Shown here: in pieces, positions 8,880 to 17,988 of the stretch
How the letters are laid out: each line of letters opens with the position of its first letter
Numbering within the stretch: position 1 is the stretch's first letter
Origin: Rhizobium sophoriradicis
GTDB taxonomy: Bacteria > Pseudomonadota > Alphaproteobacteria > Rhizobiales > Rhizobiaceae
Reading direction: 5' to 3'
DNA: 64,000 nt
NCBI RefSeq assembly: GCF_003939025.1
Contig: NZ_RQIH01000007.1
Location: 62,001 to 126,000, forward strand
Notes under the pieces: generated by a model
What the model was told of the DNA's origin: nothing
The model's input: only the letters and a program-made list of their open reading frames with translations
Database searches by the model: none
Translations under genes and position numbers: made by a program

Positions 8880-8906
8880 GCCGAGGCGGCCATTGGCTGC
8901 CTCGGC
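8880..8906. terminator. Bidirectional hairpin between convergent genes
   Basis: GCCGAGGCGGCC at 8880-8891 pairs with GGCTGCCTCGGC at 8895-8906 (12 pairs with one G-T) around a 3-nt loop. On the minus strand it is followed by CATTTTCG, so it best serves the DoxX gene, but it lies between both convergent stops. Confidence 0.6.
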
Positions 8907-8920
8907 CTGTCCGTCATTCG

Positions 8921-9322
8921 TCAGGCCGCAGCGCGGTTGCGCTTCGTCAAGCTGTCGACGCTGAGCGGCCCAGCGCCTGCCGCCACCAGATAAAGAAATA
9001 CGAAGCAGAACAGGATCGCCGCGACGCCGCCATTCTGCGCGGGATAAAAGCTCTTTCCCGCATGGCCGATGAAATAAGCGAAGGCCATCAGGCCCGAAAG
9101 CACGAAGGCCGCGATGCGGGTCTGGAATCCGACCAGGACGAGGAAGCCGAGGGTGAGTTCGATCAGCCCGGCAATCCAGGAGAGCGAGCCCATCGGCGGC
9201 ACGCTTGCCGCGGCGGGAAAATGCAGGATCTTCTGCGTGCCGTAGCTGAAAAGCACAAGCGAGGAGATGATGCGCAGCAGGCTCAGCAGATGCGGCTGCA
9301 GCAGATGGATCGAAGACAGCAT
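8921..9322 (-). CDS. DoxX family membrane protein
   Basis: A 133-residue inner-membrane protein with four hydrophobic segments, matching the DoxX/SURF4-like family in size and in the motifs SLVLFSYGTQKILHF near the N-terminus and GLIELTLGFLVLVGF in the middle. Family members associate with redox enzymes or thiosulfate/quinone chemistry, but the role in rhizobia is poorly defined. The ATG at 9322 has AAAGGAA upstream on its strand. It is a single gene, convergent with the oxidoreductase at 7651 and divergent from the beta-glucosidase. Confidence 0.85.
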   Translation of the reverse strand: MLSSIHLLQPHLLSLLRIISSLVLFSYGTQKILHFPAAASVPPMGSLSWIAGLIELTLGFLVLVGFQTRIAAFVLSGLMAFAYFIGHAGKSFYPAQNGGVAAILFCFVFLYLVAAGAGPLSVDSLTKRNRAAA

Positions 9323-9482
9323 TGGGTTCCTTTCATGTTTGCGATGTCTTCGCTGTGTAGTGATCGCCGCCTCGGCAGCAAGTCACGACTGCTGACATTC
9401 GCGTTATGAGATCCGTTGCGGTCGGAACGTGATGTCCGAAGCGATCAAATGATGCCGGTCATGGCCGTTCCGCTCTTCCTAC

Positions 9483-9494
9483 TGCAACGTTGCA
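9483..9494. promoter_or_regulatory. Possible LacI-type operator before the beta-glucosidase
   Basis: TGCAACGTTGCA is a perfect 12-bp palindrome with the central CG typical of LacI/GalR operators. It lies about 90 bp before the GH1 start. No regulator gene is adjacent, so the repressor would act from elsewhere. Confidence 0.5.
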
Positions 9495-9585
9495 GCTTTT
9501 CTTGGCCGAGACCTGTACTTTGCTTTTCGGCTTGGCTAAATCCGGCCCAATGGCCAGTCCATATGCTCAGAGACGGGGATTAGAG

Positions 9586-10971
9586 ATGATCGATGCCAAG
9601 ACGCTTGCAAGCCGCTTTCCCGGTGACTTTACCTTCGGCGTTGCCACCGCCGCCTTCCAGATCGAAGGCGCGAGCAAGGCCGACGGCCGCAAGCCGTCTA
9701 TCTGGGACGCTTTCTGCAACATGCCCGGCCGCGTCCATAACCGCGATAATGGCGAAATTGCCTGCGACCATTACAACAGGCTGGAGCAGGACCTTGATCT
9801 CATCAAGGAGATGGGTGTCGAAGCCTATCGCTTCTCCATCGCCTGGCCGCGCATCATCCCCGATGGCACAGGCCCGGTGAACGAAGCGGGCCTCGATTTC
9901 TACGACCGACTGGTCGACGGCTGCAAGGCGCGGGGGATCAAGACCTTTGCGACGCTCTACCATTGGGACCTGCCGTTGCTGCTTGCCGGTGATGGCGGCT
10001 GGACGGCGCGCTCGACGGCTTACGCCTTTCAGCGTTATGCCAAGACGGTGATGAGCCGCCTCGGCGACCGTCTCGACGCCGTCGCGACCTTCAACGAACC
10101 CTGGTGCATCGTCTGGCTGAGCCATCTCTATGGCATCCATGCTCCCGGCGAGCGCAACATGCAGGCTGCCCTTCACGCGATGCACACCATGAACCTCGCC
10201 CACGGCCTCGGGGTCGAGGCGATCCGCTCGGAAGCTTCGAACGTACCCGTCGGCCTGGTGCTCAATGCCGCCTCGATCATCCCGGGCTCGGACAGCCCGG
10301 CCGATCTTGCCGCCGCCGAACGCGCGCATCAGTTCCACAACGGCGCCTTCTTCGATCCCGTCTTCAAAGGCGAATATCCGAAGGAATTCGTCGAGGCGCT
10401 CGGCGACCGGATGCCTGTCATCGAGGAGGGCGACATGAAGCTGATCAGCCAGAAGCTCGACTGGTGGGGTCTGAATTACTACACGCCCGAGCGCGTCGCC
10501 GACGATGCTGACCGCAAGGGCGTTTTTCCGTGGACCGTGAAAGCGCCGCCGGCAACCGACGTCAAGACCGACATCGGCTGGGAAATCTATGCGCCGGGCC
10601 TGAAGCTCCTCGTCGAGGGTCTCTATCGCCGCTACGATCTGCCGGAATGCTACATCACCGAGAACGGTGCCTGCGACAATGCCGGTCTCGCCGATGGCGA
10701 GGTCAATGACACGATGCGCCTCGACTATCTTGGCGACCATCTTGACGTCGTCGCAGATCTCATCATGAACGGCTATCCGATGCGCGGCTATTTCGCCTGG
10801 AGCCTGATGGACAATTTCGAATGGGCGGAAGGCTACCGCATGCGCTTCGGCCTCGTCCATGTCGATTATGAGACGCAGCTGCGCACGGTGAAGAAGAGCG
10901 GCAAATGGTATCGCGACCTCGCGGAGCAATTTCCGAAAGGAAACCACAAGCCGGGTCAGCCGTTTGTCTGA
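9586..10971 (+). CDS. GH1 beta-glucosidase
   Basis: A 461-residue family-1 glycoside hydrolase that cleaves beta-glucosides (or related beta-glycosides), probably in the cytoplasm since no signal peptide is present. The N-terminal signature FTFGVATAAFQIEG, the acid/base motif TFNEPWC and the nucleophile motif CYITENGAC are all intact, as is the C-terminal GYFAWSLMDNFEWAEGY. ATG at 9586 is preceded by GGGGA at about 9575. A longer frame begins at 9490 but would include the palindromic operator region. The gene is single. A LacI-type palindrome at 9483-9494 suggests repression until a glucoside is present. Confidence 0.95.
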   Translation: MIDAKTLASRFPGDFTFGVATAAFQIEGASKADGRKPSIWDAFCNMPGRVHNRDNGEIACDHYNRLEQDLDLIKEMGVEAYRFSIAWPRIIPDGTGPVNEAGLDFYDRLVDGCKARGIKTFATLYHWDLPLLLAGDGGWTARSTAYAFQRYAKTVMSRLGDRLDAVATFNEPWCIVWLSHLYGIHAPGERNMQAALHAMHTMNLAHGLGVEAIRSEASNVPVGLVLNAASIIPGSDSPADLAAAERAHQFHNGAFFDPVFKGEYPKEFVEALGDRMPVIEEGDMKLISQKLDWWGLNYYTPERVADDADRKGVFPWTVKAPPATDVKTDIGWEIYAPGLKLLVEGLYRRYDLPECYITENGACDNAGLADGEVNDTMRLDYLGDHLDVVADLIMNGYPMRGYFAWSLMDNFEWAEGYRMRFGLVHVDYETQLRTVKKSGKWYRDLAEQFPKGNHKPGQPFV

Positions 10972-11085
10972 GCGCGAATCCCGCCGGCAGCGGGGCAAAA
11001 AATGAACCGACAAGATCTGCAACAGCCGCGTGCTTAAACGTTTCTGAACCCTTGGCTGGCATAGTCCGATGGTCAGGGAGCGGTA

Positions 11086-13299
11086 ATGCAGATACTCGGA
11101 AAATTGCAGCGCAAAGGCTCGGGAATAGGCCGTCACATCACCGTTACCGGCGTGCTGTTTTCCTTTGCGGTCATCGTTGCGGTCGCCACCATTATGGTGT
11201 TGACGGCAATCGAACGCGTCGCTCAAAATGCCAATGTCCTTGATGACGAGCGCTCGCGCGAAACAACGATCGGCGCGTTGAGGACCTTCGAGGATCAGCT
11301 CGGCGCGACGCTCGACGATTATGCCGCCTGGGACGACGCCGCCGCCAACGTCTACGCGCCAGATGGGATGGGGTGGACGATCAGCAACTACGGCGAGATG
11401 TCGGTCAACAGCTCGCTTTTCGACATGGCGATCGTCATCGATGATGCGAGGAATGCGATTATAGCCTATCGCGACGGCAAGCCGATGGAGGAGCCGCTCG
11501 CAGATTTCTTCGGGCCTTCGCTCTGGAAGCTGCTCGATACAGCGAAGGCGGCCGGCCCAGCCGACAGGCCTCAGGCCGTCGGTTTCATCAGCACCAAACG
11601 CGGGATTGCAGCTGCCGGCGTGGCGCTGGTGCGGCAGAAATCCGGGGCACTCGATGTGCCGGCCGGTCAACATCGCTATCTTATTTTCGCCCGGCATCTC
11701 GATGACGACAGGGTGAGCGCGCTCGGCCAGACCTATGTCATCGGTGGCCTGCGGCTGGCGCCGCCGACCTTCAACGCCGATTATCTCGTGCCCATCGTCG
11801 ATCCGATGGGGGCCACGCTCGGCAAGCTGGTCTGGACCTCGCGCTCACCGGGGAATGTGGCCTATGCGCAGGTGCGGCCGATGGTCCTCGAGGCGCTCGG
11901 TCTGGTCGGCTTGTTTTTCGTGGTGCTGCTGGCCATCGGCTGGCTCGCCGGCCGCCGCTTGAAGGCGGAGGAAAACAGGGCCCGCGAGGAGGCGCTGCGC
12001 GACAGGCTGAGCGGGCTGTCCAATCGCGAGGGTCTCGGGCTGGCTGTGGACCGCTTTGTCGCCGAAGCCCGCCAGAGCAGGCGCAATGTGCTGCTCCTCT
12101 ATCTCGACCTCGACGGTTTCAAGGAAGTCAATGACAGCTATGGACACGGCACCGGCGACCAGTTGATCCGCGCGGTCGCGGCCGGGCTCAAGGTGTTGAT
12201 TCCACAAGGTGCGGTTCTCGCCCGCATCGGTGGCGATGAATTTGCGATCGCCTTTCTCTCCGACGGCGAGAATGCCGCGGCGCTGCAGCTTTCCGAGCAG
12301 ATCCTCGATTTTCTGGTCGATCCGCTGGAGATCGGTCGCCGCGTCGTCGTCGTCGGGGCCAGCATAGGCATCGCCATGTCGCCTGCCGGCGCGATCGACC
12401 GCGAAGAGCTGGTGCGCCGTTCCGATCTTGCCATGTACAAGGCGAAGGAGGCCGGTCGCGCGCGCATGACGCTCTACGATCCGTCGATGGATGCGGACCG
12501 CGAGCAGCGCAATGCGCTGGAGCTCGATCTCAGGATCGCCATCGAAAGCGGCGACCTGACGCTCGCCTATCAGCCACTGGTCGATGCAACCACGCATGCG
12601 CTGAACGGCGTCGAAGCGCTGGTGCGCTGGAACCGCCCGGGCCACGGCCCTGTTTCGCCTGAAATATTCATTCCAATCGCCGAGACCAGCGGGCTGATCG
12701 AATCGCTCGGCCTGTTTGTGCTGCGCAAAGCCTGCGAGACGGCCAAGCAATGGCCGGAACTCAATGTCTCAGTCAACGTCTCGCCCGGCCAGTTCCGCAA
12801 TCCCGCCTTCACCGACTATGTGCGCTACGTGTTGAAGCAGACGGAGATCGAGGCCAGCCGCATCACGCTGGAGATCACCGAAGGTTACATGATCCAGAAT
12901 CCGCAGCGCACCCGCCAGTCGATCGAACGGCTGAAGGGGCTGGGAGTGAAAGTGGCGCTCGACGACTTCGGTTCCGGCTTCTCCTCGATAGGTTATCTGA
13001 GGCAGTTCGGCTTCGACCGCATCAAGATCGACCGCTCGCTGGTCATGGGGGTCAACGAGGACAAGCGCCAGCGCGAAATGCTGCAGGCGACGGTGGCGCT
13101 CGCCCGTTCGCTCGATATCCCGGTGACAGCTGAAGGCATCGAGACCGAAGGTCAGGCCGTCGCCATGCGCCTGTTCGGCTGCGACTGTCTGCAAGGTTAC
13201 TTGTTCGGAAAGCCCATGGTGGCCGAGCGAATTACCGACATGCTCAACGAGCTTCGTGCTGCGGAGCCGTCGAACCGGCGCCGTCTCGGGGCCGCCTGA
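11086..13299 (+). CDS. CHASE4-GGDEF-EAL cyclic-di-GMP signalling protein
   Basis: A 737-residue membrane protein predicted to make and/or degrade cyclic-di-GMP. The order is: a transmembrane helix (about 20-45); a periplasmic region that looks like CHASE4 (about 50-260, with DYAAWDDAA); a second helix (about 265-290); a GGDEF domain with intact GGDEF at residues 382-386; and an EAL domain with intact EAL at 510-512, DDFGSGFSS and TAEGIETE. Both catalytic motifs are complete, so it may be bifunctional. AGGGAG at 11075-11080 supports the ATG. It is a single gene. The ligand is unknown. Compare the protein at 37163-39466, where the GGDEF motif is lost. Confidence 0.92.
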   Translation: MQILGKLQRKGSGIGRHITVTGVLFSFAVIVAVATIMVLTAIERVAQNANVLDDERSRETTIGALRTFEDQLGATLDDYAAWDDAAANVYAPDGMGWTISNYGEMSVNSSLFDMAIVIDDARNAIIAYRDGKPMEEPLADFFGPSLWKLLDTAKAAGPADRPQAVGFISTKRGIAAAGVALVRQKSGALDVPAGQHRYLIFARHLDDDRVSALGQTYVIGGLRLAPPTFNADYLVPIVDPMGATLGKLVWTSRSPGNVAYAQVRPMVLEALGLVGLFFVVLLAIGWLAGRRLKAEENRAREEALRDRLSGLSNREGLGLAVDRFVAEARQSRRNVLLLYLDLDGFKEVNDSYGHGTGDQLIRAVAAGLKVLIPQGAVLARIGGDEFAIAFLSDGENAAALQLSEQILDFLVDPLEIGRRVVVVGASIGIAMSPAGAIDREELVRRSDLAMYKAKEAGRARMTLYDPSMDADREQRNALELDLRIAIESGDLTLAYQPLVDATTHALNGVEALVRWNRPGHGPVSPEIFIPIAETSGLIESLGLFVLRKACETAKQWPELNVSVNVSPGQFRNPAFTDYVRYVLKQTEIEASRITLEITEGYMIQNPQRTRQSIERLKGLGVKVALDDFGSGFSSIGYLRQFGFDRIKIDRSLVMGVNEDKRQREMLQATVALARSLDIPVTAEGIETEGQAVAMRLFGCDCLQGYLFGKPMVAERITDMLNELRAAEPSNRRRLGAA

Positions 13300-13340
13300 C
13301 GGCGAATTCGCGGGCAGCAAACCCGTCCAACGGAACAGGC

Positions 13341-14270
13341 TCAGCTGCCGATATGCCGCTGGCCGCGTTTTCTTGCCAGCGCGATCTGGTGCTGCCGCTG
13401 ACGGTAGCGCAGCCGGTCTTCCTCGGTGCGCGCGTGATAGCAGTGGCTGCAGGAAACGCCTTCCTCATAGAGCGGCGAGGTGATTTCCTCTGAAGTGATC
13501 GGATTGCGGCAGGCGTGGCACAGCTTGTGTTCGCCCTCCTTCAGCCCATGCTCGACGGAGACGCGTTCGTCGAAGACGAAGCAGGCGCCGTCCCAGAGGC
13601 TTTCTTCCGGCGGCACGTCCTCCAGATATTTCAGGATGCCGCCCCTGAGATGATAGACCTCGTCGAAGCCCTCAGCCTTCATGAAGGCCGTGGCCTTCTC
13701 GCAGCGTATGCCGCCGGTGCAGTACATGGCGATCTTCGGCTTGTTGTGCAGGCCGGAATTCTGACGCACCCAGTCCGGAAATTCGCGGAACGTCTTCGTC
13801 TTTGGGTCGAGCGCGCCGCGAAACGTGCCGATCGCCGTTTCATAATCGTTGCGCGTGTCAATGACGATCGTATCGGGGTCGGAAATCAGCGCGTTCCAGT
13901 CCTGAGGCGCCACATAGGTGCCGACCACCTTGTTGGGGTCGATGTCTTCGACGCCCATGGTAACGATTTCCTTCTTGAGCTTCACCTTCAGACGCAGGAA
14001 AGGCATTTTCGACGCGCGGCTTTCCTTGTGCTCCAGCCCCGCAAATTCCGGCTGGGCACGCAGGAAGGCGAGCACGGCGCCAATGCCGGCATCCGGTCCC
14101 GCGATCGTGCCGTTGATGCCCTCATGCGCCAGAAGCAGCGTTCCCTTGACGCCGTTCTCTTCGCAAAGCGCCTGCAGCGGCGCTTGCAGGCTGGCAAAGC
14201 GCGGTACGGAAACGAAATGGTAGAGCGCCGCTACGAGGAACGGGCCGGTGTGTGTCAGGCTGTCGGTCAT
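13341..14270 (-). CDS. trhO: tRNA U34 hydroxylase, rhodanese family (TrhO/YceA)
   Basis: A 309-residue rhodanese-related protein matching TrhO, which hydroxylates uridine 34 in some tRNAs on the route to 5-methoxyuridine. The N-terminal acylphosphatase-like part carries [14 protein letters not shown]. The central rhodanese domain carries the active-site loop [12 protein letters not shown] with Cys184. The C-terminus has two CxxC pairs (CHAC and CSHC) that may bind zinc. The ATG at 14270 gives the expected N-terminus. It is a single gene on the minus strand with the VOC gene behind it. Similarity to the family is strong along the whole length. Confidence 0.92.
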   Translation of the reverse strand: MTDSLTHTGPFLVAALYHFVSVPRFASLQAPLQALCEENGVKGTLLLAHEGINGTIAGPDAGIGAVLAFLRAQPEFAGLEHKESRASKMPFLRLKVKLKKEIVTMGVEDIDPNKVVGTYVAPQDWNALISDPDTIVIDTRNDYETAIGTFRGALDPKTKTFREFPDWVRQNSGLHNKPKIAMYCTGGIRCEKATAFMKAEGFDEVYHLRGGILKYLEDVPPEESLWDGACFVFDERVSVEHGLKEGEHKLCHACRNPITSEEITSPLYEEGVSCSHCYHARTEEDRLRYRQRQHQIALARKRGQRHIGS

Positions 14271-14340
14271 GGCCGGGAAATACAGAAAATCGGCGGCTTG
14301 CGCAATTGCCTTCGCCGGTAGCGGCTTTGACGGTTACCGA

Positions 14341-14817
14341 TTATGCTTTCGCCGTCCATTCCGAAAACGGCCGCACGCCGAAGCTTCGGTCGGGAGTGTC
14401 GTCGAGAATGCTGATGAACTCGATCGAGTGTCCATCCGGATCCTTGAAATAGATCGACAGGGCCGGCATCCAGCCGAGAACCACCGGCTCCGTCGCCGGC
14501 TCGCCGGTAAAGCCGAGAGGTTCAACACCCTTTGCCTTGAGAGCGGCGGGCGCCTGCAGCACACCTTCGACAGTCATGCGGAAGGCAATATGCAGCCGCA
14601 TCCTCAGGGGTCCGGTTCCGGTTTCCCAAAGGCCGAGCATGCCAGTCTTCCTGTCGTCCACCCAGAGGAAAGCGACTTTGCGCTCCTCGAATGACGCCGC
14701 CGGTTCGAGTCCGACGACATCCCGGTAGAAATCCGTGGAGGTCTTGAGGTCGGCAACGGTCAGATGCGTCTCGTAGAGCCCGAGCAGCTTTGGCATAGCA
14801 GCATTTACGGCAATCAT
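14341..14817 (-). CDS. VOC-superfamily (glyoxalase/dioxygenase-like) protein
   Basis: A 158-residue vicinal-oxygen-chelate protein. It carries the paired beta-alpha-beta-beta-beta layout: TVADLKTSTDFYRDVVGL in the first half and ALSIYFKDPDGHSIEFIS at the end with the usual Asp/His/Glu metal ligands. The ATG at 14817 has GAGGAAAC immediately upstream; the longer frame to 14904 is not supported by a ribosome site. The reaction is unknown: relatives include glyoxalase I, dioxygenases and resistance proteins. Confidence 0.8.
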   Translation of the reverse strand: MIAVNAAMPKLLGLYETHLTVADLKTSTDFYRDVVGLEPAASFEERKVAFLWVDDRKTGMLGLWETGTGPLRMRLHIAFRMTVEGVLQAPAALKAKGVEPLGFTGEPATEPVVLGWMPALSIYFKDPDGHSIEFISILDDTPDRSFGVRPFSEWTAKA

Positions 14818-14944
14818 TGTTTCCTCGCAGTCAGGTCTGCTTGGTCGGTTGCCGGAGGGTAGGACCCCAAGTCTGGTTGAGGTCAATGGGCTTTCTTTCG
14901 ACATTTACGAGGCGCTGGCGCAATCGCAATAATGACGTCGCCGC

Positions 14945-15843
14945 TCAGCCTGCGACCGTCAGCCAGAGGAGCTCGATGCGCTGTGCTTCCTCGTCGGGAT
15001 CGTCGGCGAAAACGGCTTCTGCTTTGACAAGCGCCTGCCGCCGGTCCTCCTGCTGGCGGAAGATGATGGCGTCGAGCAGATGCGCCAGATCATCATTGCG
15101 GGTGAAGAGCTGCGGCTCGGCTTCCACCAGTTCGCAGAGCACGGCCAGGTTAATATAACCGAGATCCTCGACCAGTTCTTTGGCCACATCGCGCTTATCG
15201 CGCCCGGCCAGATGTCGCGCAAAAGAGCGTGATAGAGTCGATAATCGTAGGTGCGTTTGCGGAGATCGTGGAAATCGTCGGCCGCTGCCTGGCCATGGCA
15301 GGCGGCGAGCGCAGCCTTGGCCTTGCGCGCGGTGCGGCGCCAGCTGTTTGCCAGCTTGCGGGCATTCTTGCGGTGATCGCCATCAAATGAGACTGTAGCG
15401 AGGGTGGCAATCGCTTCTTCAGAACGTCAGAGGTTTCCGCGAGCCGTTGCTCCAGGCCGCTTTCGGCCGCCGCCATCCAATCACGCCGCCCTTCGAGAAT
15501 AGTGACAATCCGGCCGAGCGCTTCGTTCTCATCCGGCTCACGGGCCGACTGCTGCAGATATTGCGCCGTGCCGATAAGAGCGGCTGCGTCGCGGATTGCC
15601 GACAGCGAGCGTGCGACATCGCGCAGCCCTGTATTTTCATGCTCTTGGAATTCCGGCGCCTCGCGCGCTACGAGCCGGCAGAGCGAGCGCAATCGCTTCA
15701 GGTTCTTGCGGGAGGAATGGATCGCCTCATGCGCGCCGTCCGGGTCGCTCCTCAAGAACCGTGATGGCGCTTTCCAGCTGCTCGGTCGCGACGCTCCGGA
15801 ACGCCTCGGTGAAATCGGCGTCAGGCCGTATGCGATAGGCCAT
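14945..15843 (-). pseudogene. CHAD domain gene broken by three frameshifts
   Basis: CHAD domains are helical, basic-residue-rich domains that bind polyphosphate and often accompany CYTH proteins. Reading from an ATG at 15843 gives MAYRIRPDADFTEAF, then a stop after LEERPGRRA. The frame continues as HEAIHSSRKNLKRLRSL (to about 15430), then as EAIATLATVSFDGDHRK (to about 15200), then as VAKELVEDLGYINLAVL to the stop at 14945. The shifts are consistent with one extra base near 15750 and one missing base near 15422 and near 15205. Undoing them gives about 299 residues, normal for a CHAD protein. It overlaps the CYTH gene by 23 bp. Sequencing error cannot be excluded. Confidence 0.85.
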
Positions 15844-16309
15844 GCCTGTCGTGCCCATATTCCGTGGCAAGGGCTTGGTTGGAATAGCGGAAATCGCCGG
15901 TCACTTCGCGGCCAAGCCAGCTGGGCAGGGCCGGGTTGTCGGTTTCCGCCGCCATTTCCACCTCAGCGATGACAAGTCCGCGATGCTCGCCGGCAAAAAC
16001 GTCGACCTCCCAGACGAAGCCCTGATGCGGAACGCGGTAGCGCGTTTTCTCGATGACGATGCCGACCGCGTTCTGCAACAGCTCCTCGGCATCGGCGATC
16101 GGAATGTCATATTCGAATTCGTCACGGGTGATGGCGCTGCGGCCGATCTTGATCGTCAGCTTCGCGTTCCTGCCGTCAAGGGTGCGCACCCGAACGGAAC
16201 GGTCGTCCATCGAGGCGATGTAACCCTGCCTGAGAACGGACTTCGTTTCAACGGCGGACCGCCATCCATCGCTGCGTACCAGAAACTTCCGCTCGATCTC
16301 TTTCGCCAT
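15821..16309 (-). CDS. CYTH-domain (triphosphate tunnel) protein
   Basis: A 162-residue CYTH/TTM-family protein. Members hydrolyse inorganic triphosphate or thiamine triphosphate, or less often make cAMP, using a tunnel lined with charged residues. The N-terminal EIERKFLVR contains the diagnostic ExExK motif at once after the start, and there are alternating Arg/Lys/Glu strands such as RVRTLDGRNAKLTIKIGR and EVDVFAGEHRGLVIAEVEM. ATG at 16309 is the correct start; the frame upstream to 16699 has no homologous content. It overlaps the start of the broken CHAD gene by 23 bp, the classic CYTH-CHAD gene pair. A role in polyphosphate metabolism is inferred. Confidence 0.9.
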   Translation of the reverse strand: MAKEIERKFLVRSDGWRSAVETKSVLRQGYIASMDDRSVRVRTLDGRNAKLTIKIGRSAITRDEFEYDIPIADAEELLQNAVGIVIEKTRYRVPHQGFVWEVDVFAGEHRGLVIAEVEMAAETDNPALPSWLGREVTGDFRYSNQALATEYGHDRHGLSHTA

Positions 16310-16462
16310 ATCGGTGAACCTTTTGTGACGAGTGCGGCACGGTATCCCACTTTCCCGGTATTTCATACCCACCTTGTCATATGAATTGGTTTTATCTCGA
16401 CAAGGTTCCGCAAGGGCGTTATTCGGGGTCGAATTCAATCGTTTCAAGGAAGTCGCACGGCC

Positions 16463-17101
16463 ATGGGCGAGAAAACAGAGAAGCTCCTTTCCATCCTGAA
16501 ACTCCAGCCGGTCGTACCGGTCCTGATCGTCGACGATGCCAAGTCGGCGGTGCCGCTGGCCCGCGCGCTCGTCGCAGGTGGCCTGAAGGCGATCGAGATC
16601 ACCATGCGCACGCCGGCCGCCCTTGAAGCCGTGCGCGCCGTCGCCGCCGAGGTCGAAGGCGCCGAAGTCGGCGCCGGTACGATCCTCAATGCTGCCCATT
16701 GGGAAGCGGCCGTCGAGGCCGGTTCGAAGTTCATCGTCAGCCCGGGCACGACGCAGGAGCTGCTCAATGCCGCCGCCGATTCCGACGTGCCGCTGCTTCC
16801 GGGCGCTGCCACCGCCAGCGAAGTCATGGCGCTGCGCGAAGAAGGCTACCAGGTGCTGAAGTTCTTCCCGGCCGAGCAGGCCGGCGGCGCCGCCTTTCTC
16901 AAGGCGCTTTCCTCACCGCTTGCCGGCACGCTGTTCTGCCCGACCGGCGGTATTTCGCTGAAAAACGCCAATGATTACCTGTCGCTGTCGAACGTCATCT
17001 GCGTCGGCGGTTCCTGGGTGGCGCCGAAGGAACTAGTCGCCGCCGGCGATTGGGCAGGCATTACCAAGCTTGCGGCCGAGGCGGCAGCGCTGAAGGCCTG
17101 A
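16463..17101 (+). CDS. eda: KDPG/KHG aldolase of the Entner-Doudoroff pathway
   Basis: A 212-residue class-I aldolase that splits 2-keto-3-deoxy-6-phosphogluconate into pyruvate and glyceraldehyde 3-phosphate, the main glucose route in rhizobia. The catalytic glutamate lies in AIEITMRTP (E46), and the Schiff-base lysine is K133 in VLKFFPAEQAGG. The phosphate-binding GAGTILN, LPGAATASE and FCPTGGIS segments are present. ATG at 16463 is the only good start; the ribosome site AAGGAAG at about 16446 is weakly placed. It is divergent from the CYTH gene. No edd gene is adjacent. Confidence 0.95.
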   Translation: MGEKTEKLLSILKLQPVVPVLIVDDAKSAVPLARALVAGGLKAIEITMRTPAALEAVRAVAAEVEGAEVGAGTILNAAHWEAAVEAGSKFIVSPGTTQELLNAAADSDVPLLPGAATASEVMALREEGYQVLKFFPAEQAGGAAFLKALSSPLAGTLFCPTGGISLKNANDYLSLSNVICVGGSWVAPKELVAAGDWAGITKLAAEAAALKA

Positions 17102-17205
17102 CATTGGATTTTCTTAGGGGTGCGCTTCTTGGCGAGCCCCATATTTGTATTTCAGCCGTCGCAAACCTATGTTCTCCTCCAGCCTCAACAGGGAGATGAC
17201 GAGGA

Positions 17206-17925
17206 ATGTTCGACGCGAAGAAGCTTCTCGACCAATTCTTGGGTTCGCAGGTGCCGGGTCTCGGCGGATCGGTCCGCGATAGGGCGGGCGATGCCGTGCA
17301 GACGGCAAAGAACAACCCGATGAAGACCGGTGCGATCGCCGCCGCACTTCTCGGCACCAAGACCGGCCGCAGTATTGCCGGCAATGCCCTGGCGATCGGC
17401 GGTCTTGCGGCCATTGCCGGCCTTGGCTACCAGGCCTACAAGAATTACCAGGCGGGGCAGGCGCCTGCAGCCCCCTCGGATGCACCCTCGGCAAACAATC
17501 CGGTTCTTCTGCCGCCGCCTGTCGAATCCGGTTTCGGGCCGGCGTCGCCTGCCGGCAGCAACGAATTCGTGCTGGTGCTGATCCGTGCGATGATCGCCGC
17601 CGCCAAGGCCGACGGCCATATCGACGATGCCGAACGCGCCCTCATCATGGACAAGGTCAAGGCCGCAGATGTCAGCGGCGAGGCTGCGGCCTTCATCGAG
17701 CATGAACTCGCTTCGCCGACGGATATCGATGCGCTCGTCGCAGCGGCAGTGACGGAAGAACAGCGGGTCGAACTCTACACCGCCTCGCGGCTCACCATCG
17801 AACCGGATTCGCGCGCTGAACGCGGCTACCTCGATCTGCTCGCCGGGAGGCTCGGCCTCGCCGACCAGCTGGTCGACCATATCGAGGCGACGGTGTCTTC
17901 CGCCAAGACGACCTTGTCACAGTGA
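17206..17925 (+). CDS. DUF533 (YebE-like, TerB-fold) protein
   Basis: A 239-residue protein with a glycine/alanine-rich N-terminus containing one hydrophobic stretch (about 55-75), a Pro/Ala linker (about 85-115), and a C-terminal TerB-like helical domain starting at NEFVLVLIRAMIAAAKADGHID. The layout matches DUF533, whose best-known member is the E. coli inner membrane protein YebE; the function is not known. GAGG lies directly before the ATG and AGGGAG 10 nt before. It may be cotranscribed with eda, 104 bp upstream, but a partial hairpin lies between. Confidence 0.82.
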   Translation: MFDAKKLLDQFLGSQVPGLGGSVRDRAGDAVQTAKNNPMKTGAIAAALLGTKTGRSIAGNALAIGGLAAIAGLGYQAYKNYQAGQAPAAPSDAPSANNPVLLPPPVESGFGPASPAGSNEFVLVLIRAMIAAAKADGHIDDAERALIMDKVKAADVSGEAAAFIEHELASPTDIDALVAAAVTEEQRVELYTASRLTIEPDSRAERGYLDLLAGRLGLADQLVDHIEATVSSAKTTLSQ

Positions 17926-17988
17926 CACCTCGGCCGGTTGCCTTTATGGGGCGGCTGGCCTATCCCACTCCTACATAAGGGAGTGAAC

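Noticed and set aside
9580..11697. 705-residue open frame on the minus strand
   Set aside because: It lies opposite the GH1 and CHASE4-GGDEF-EAL genes, both well supported by motifs. High-GC third codon positions commonly leave such frames open.
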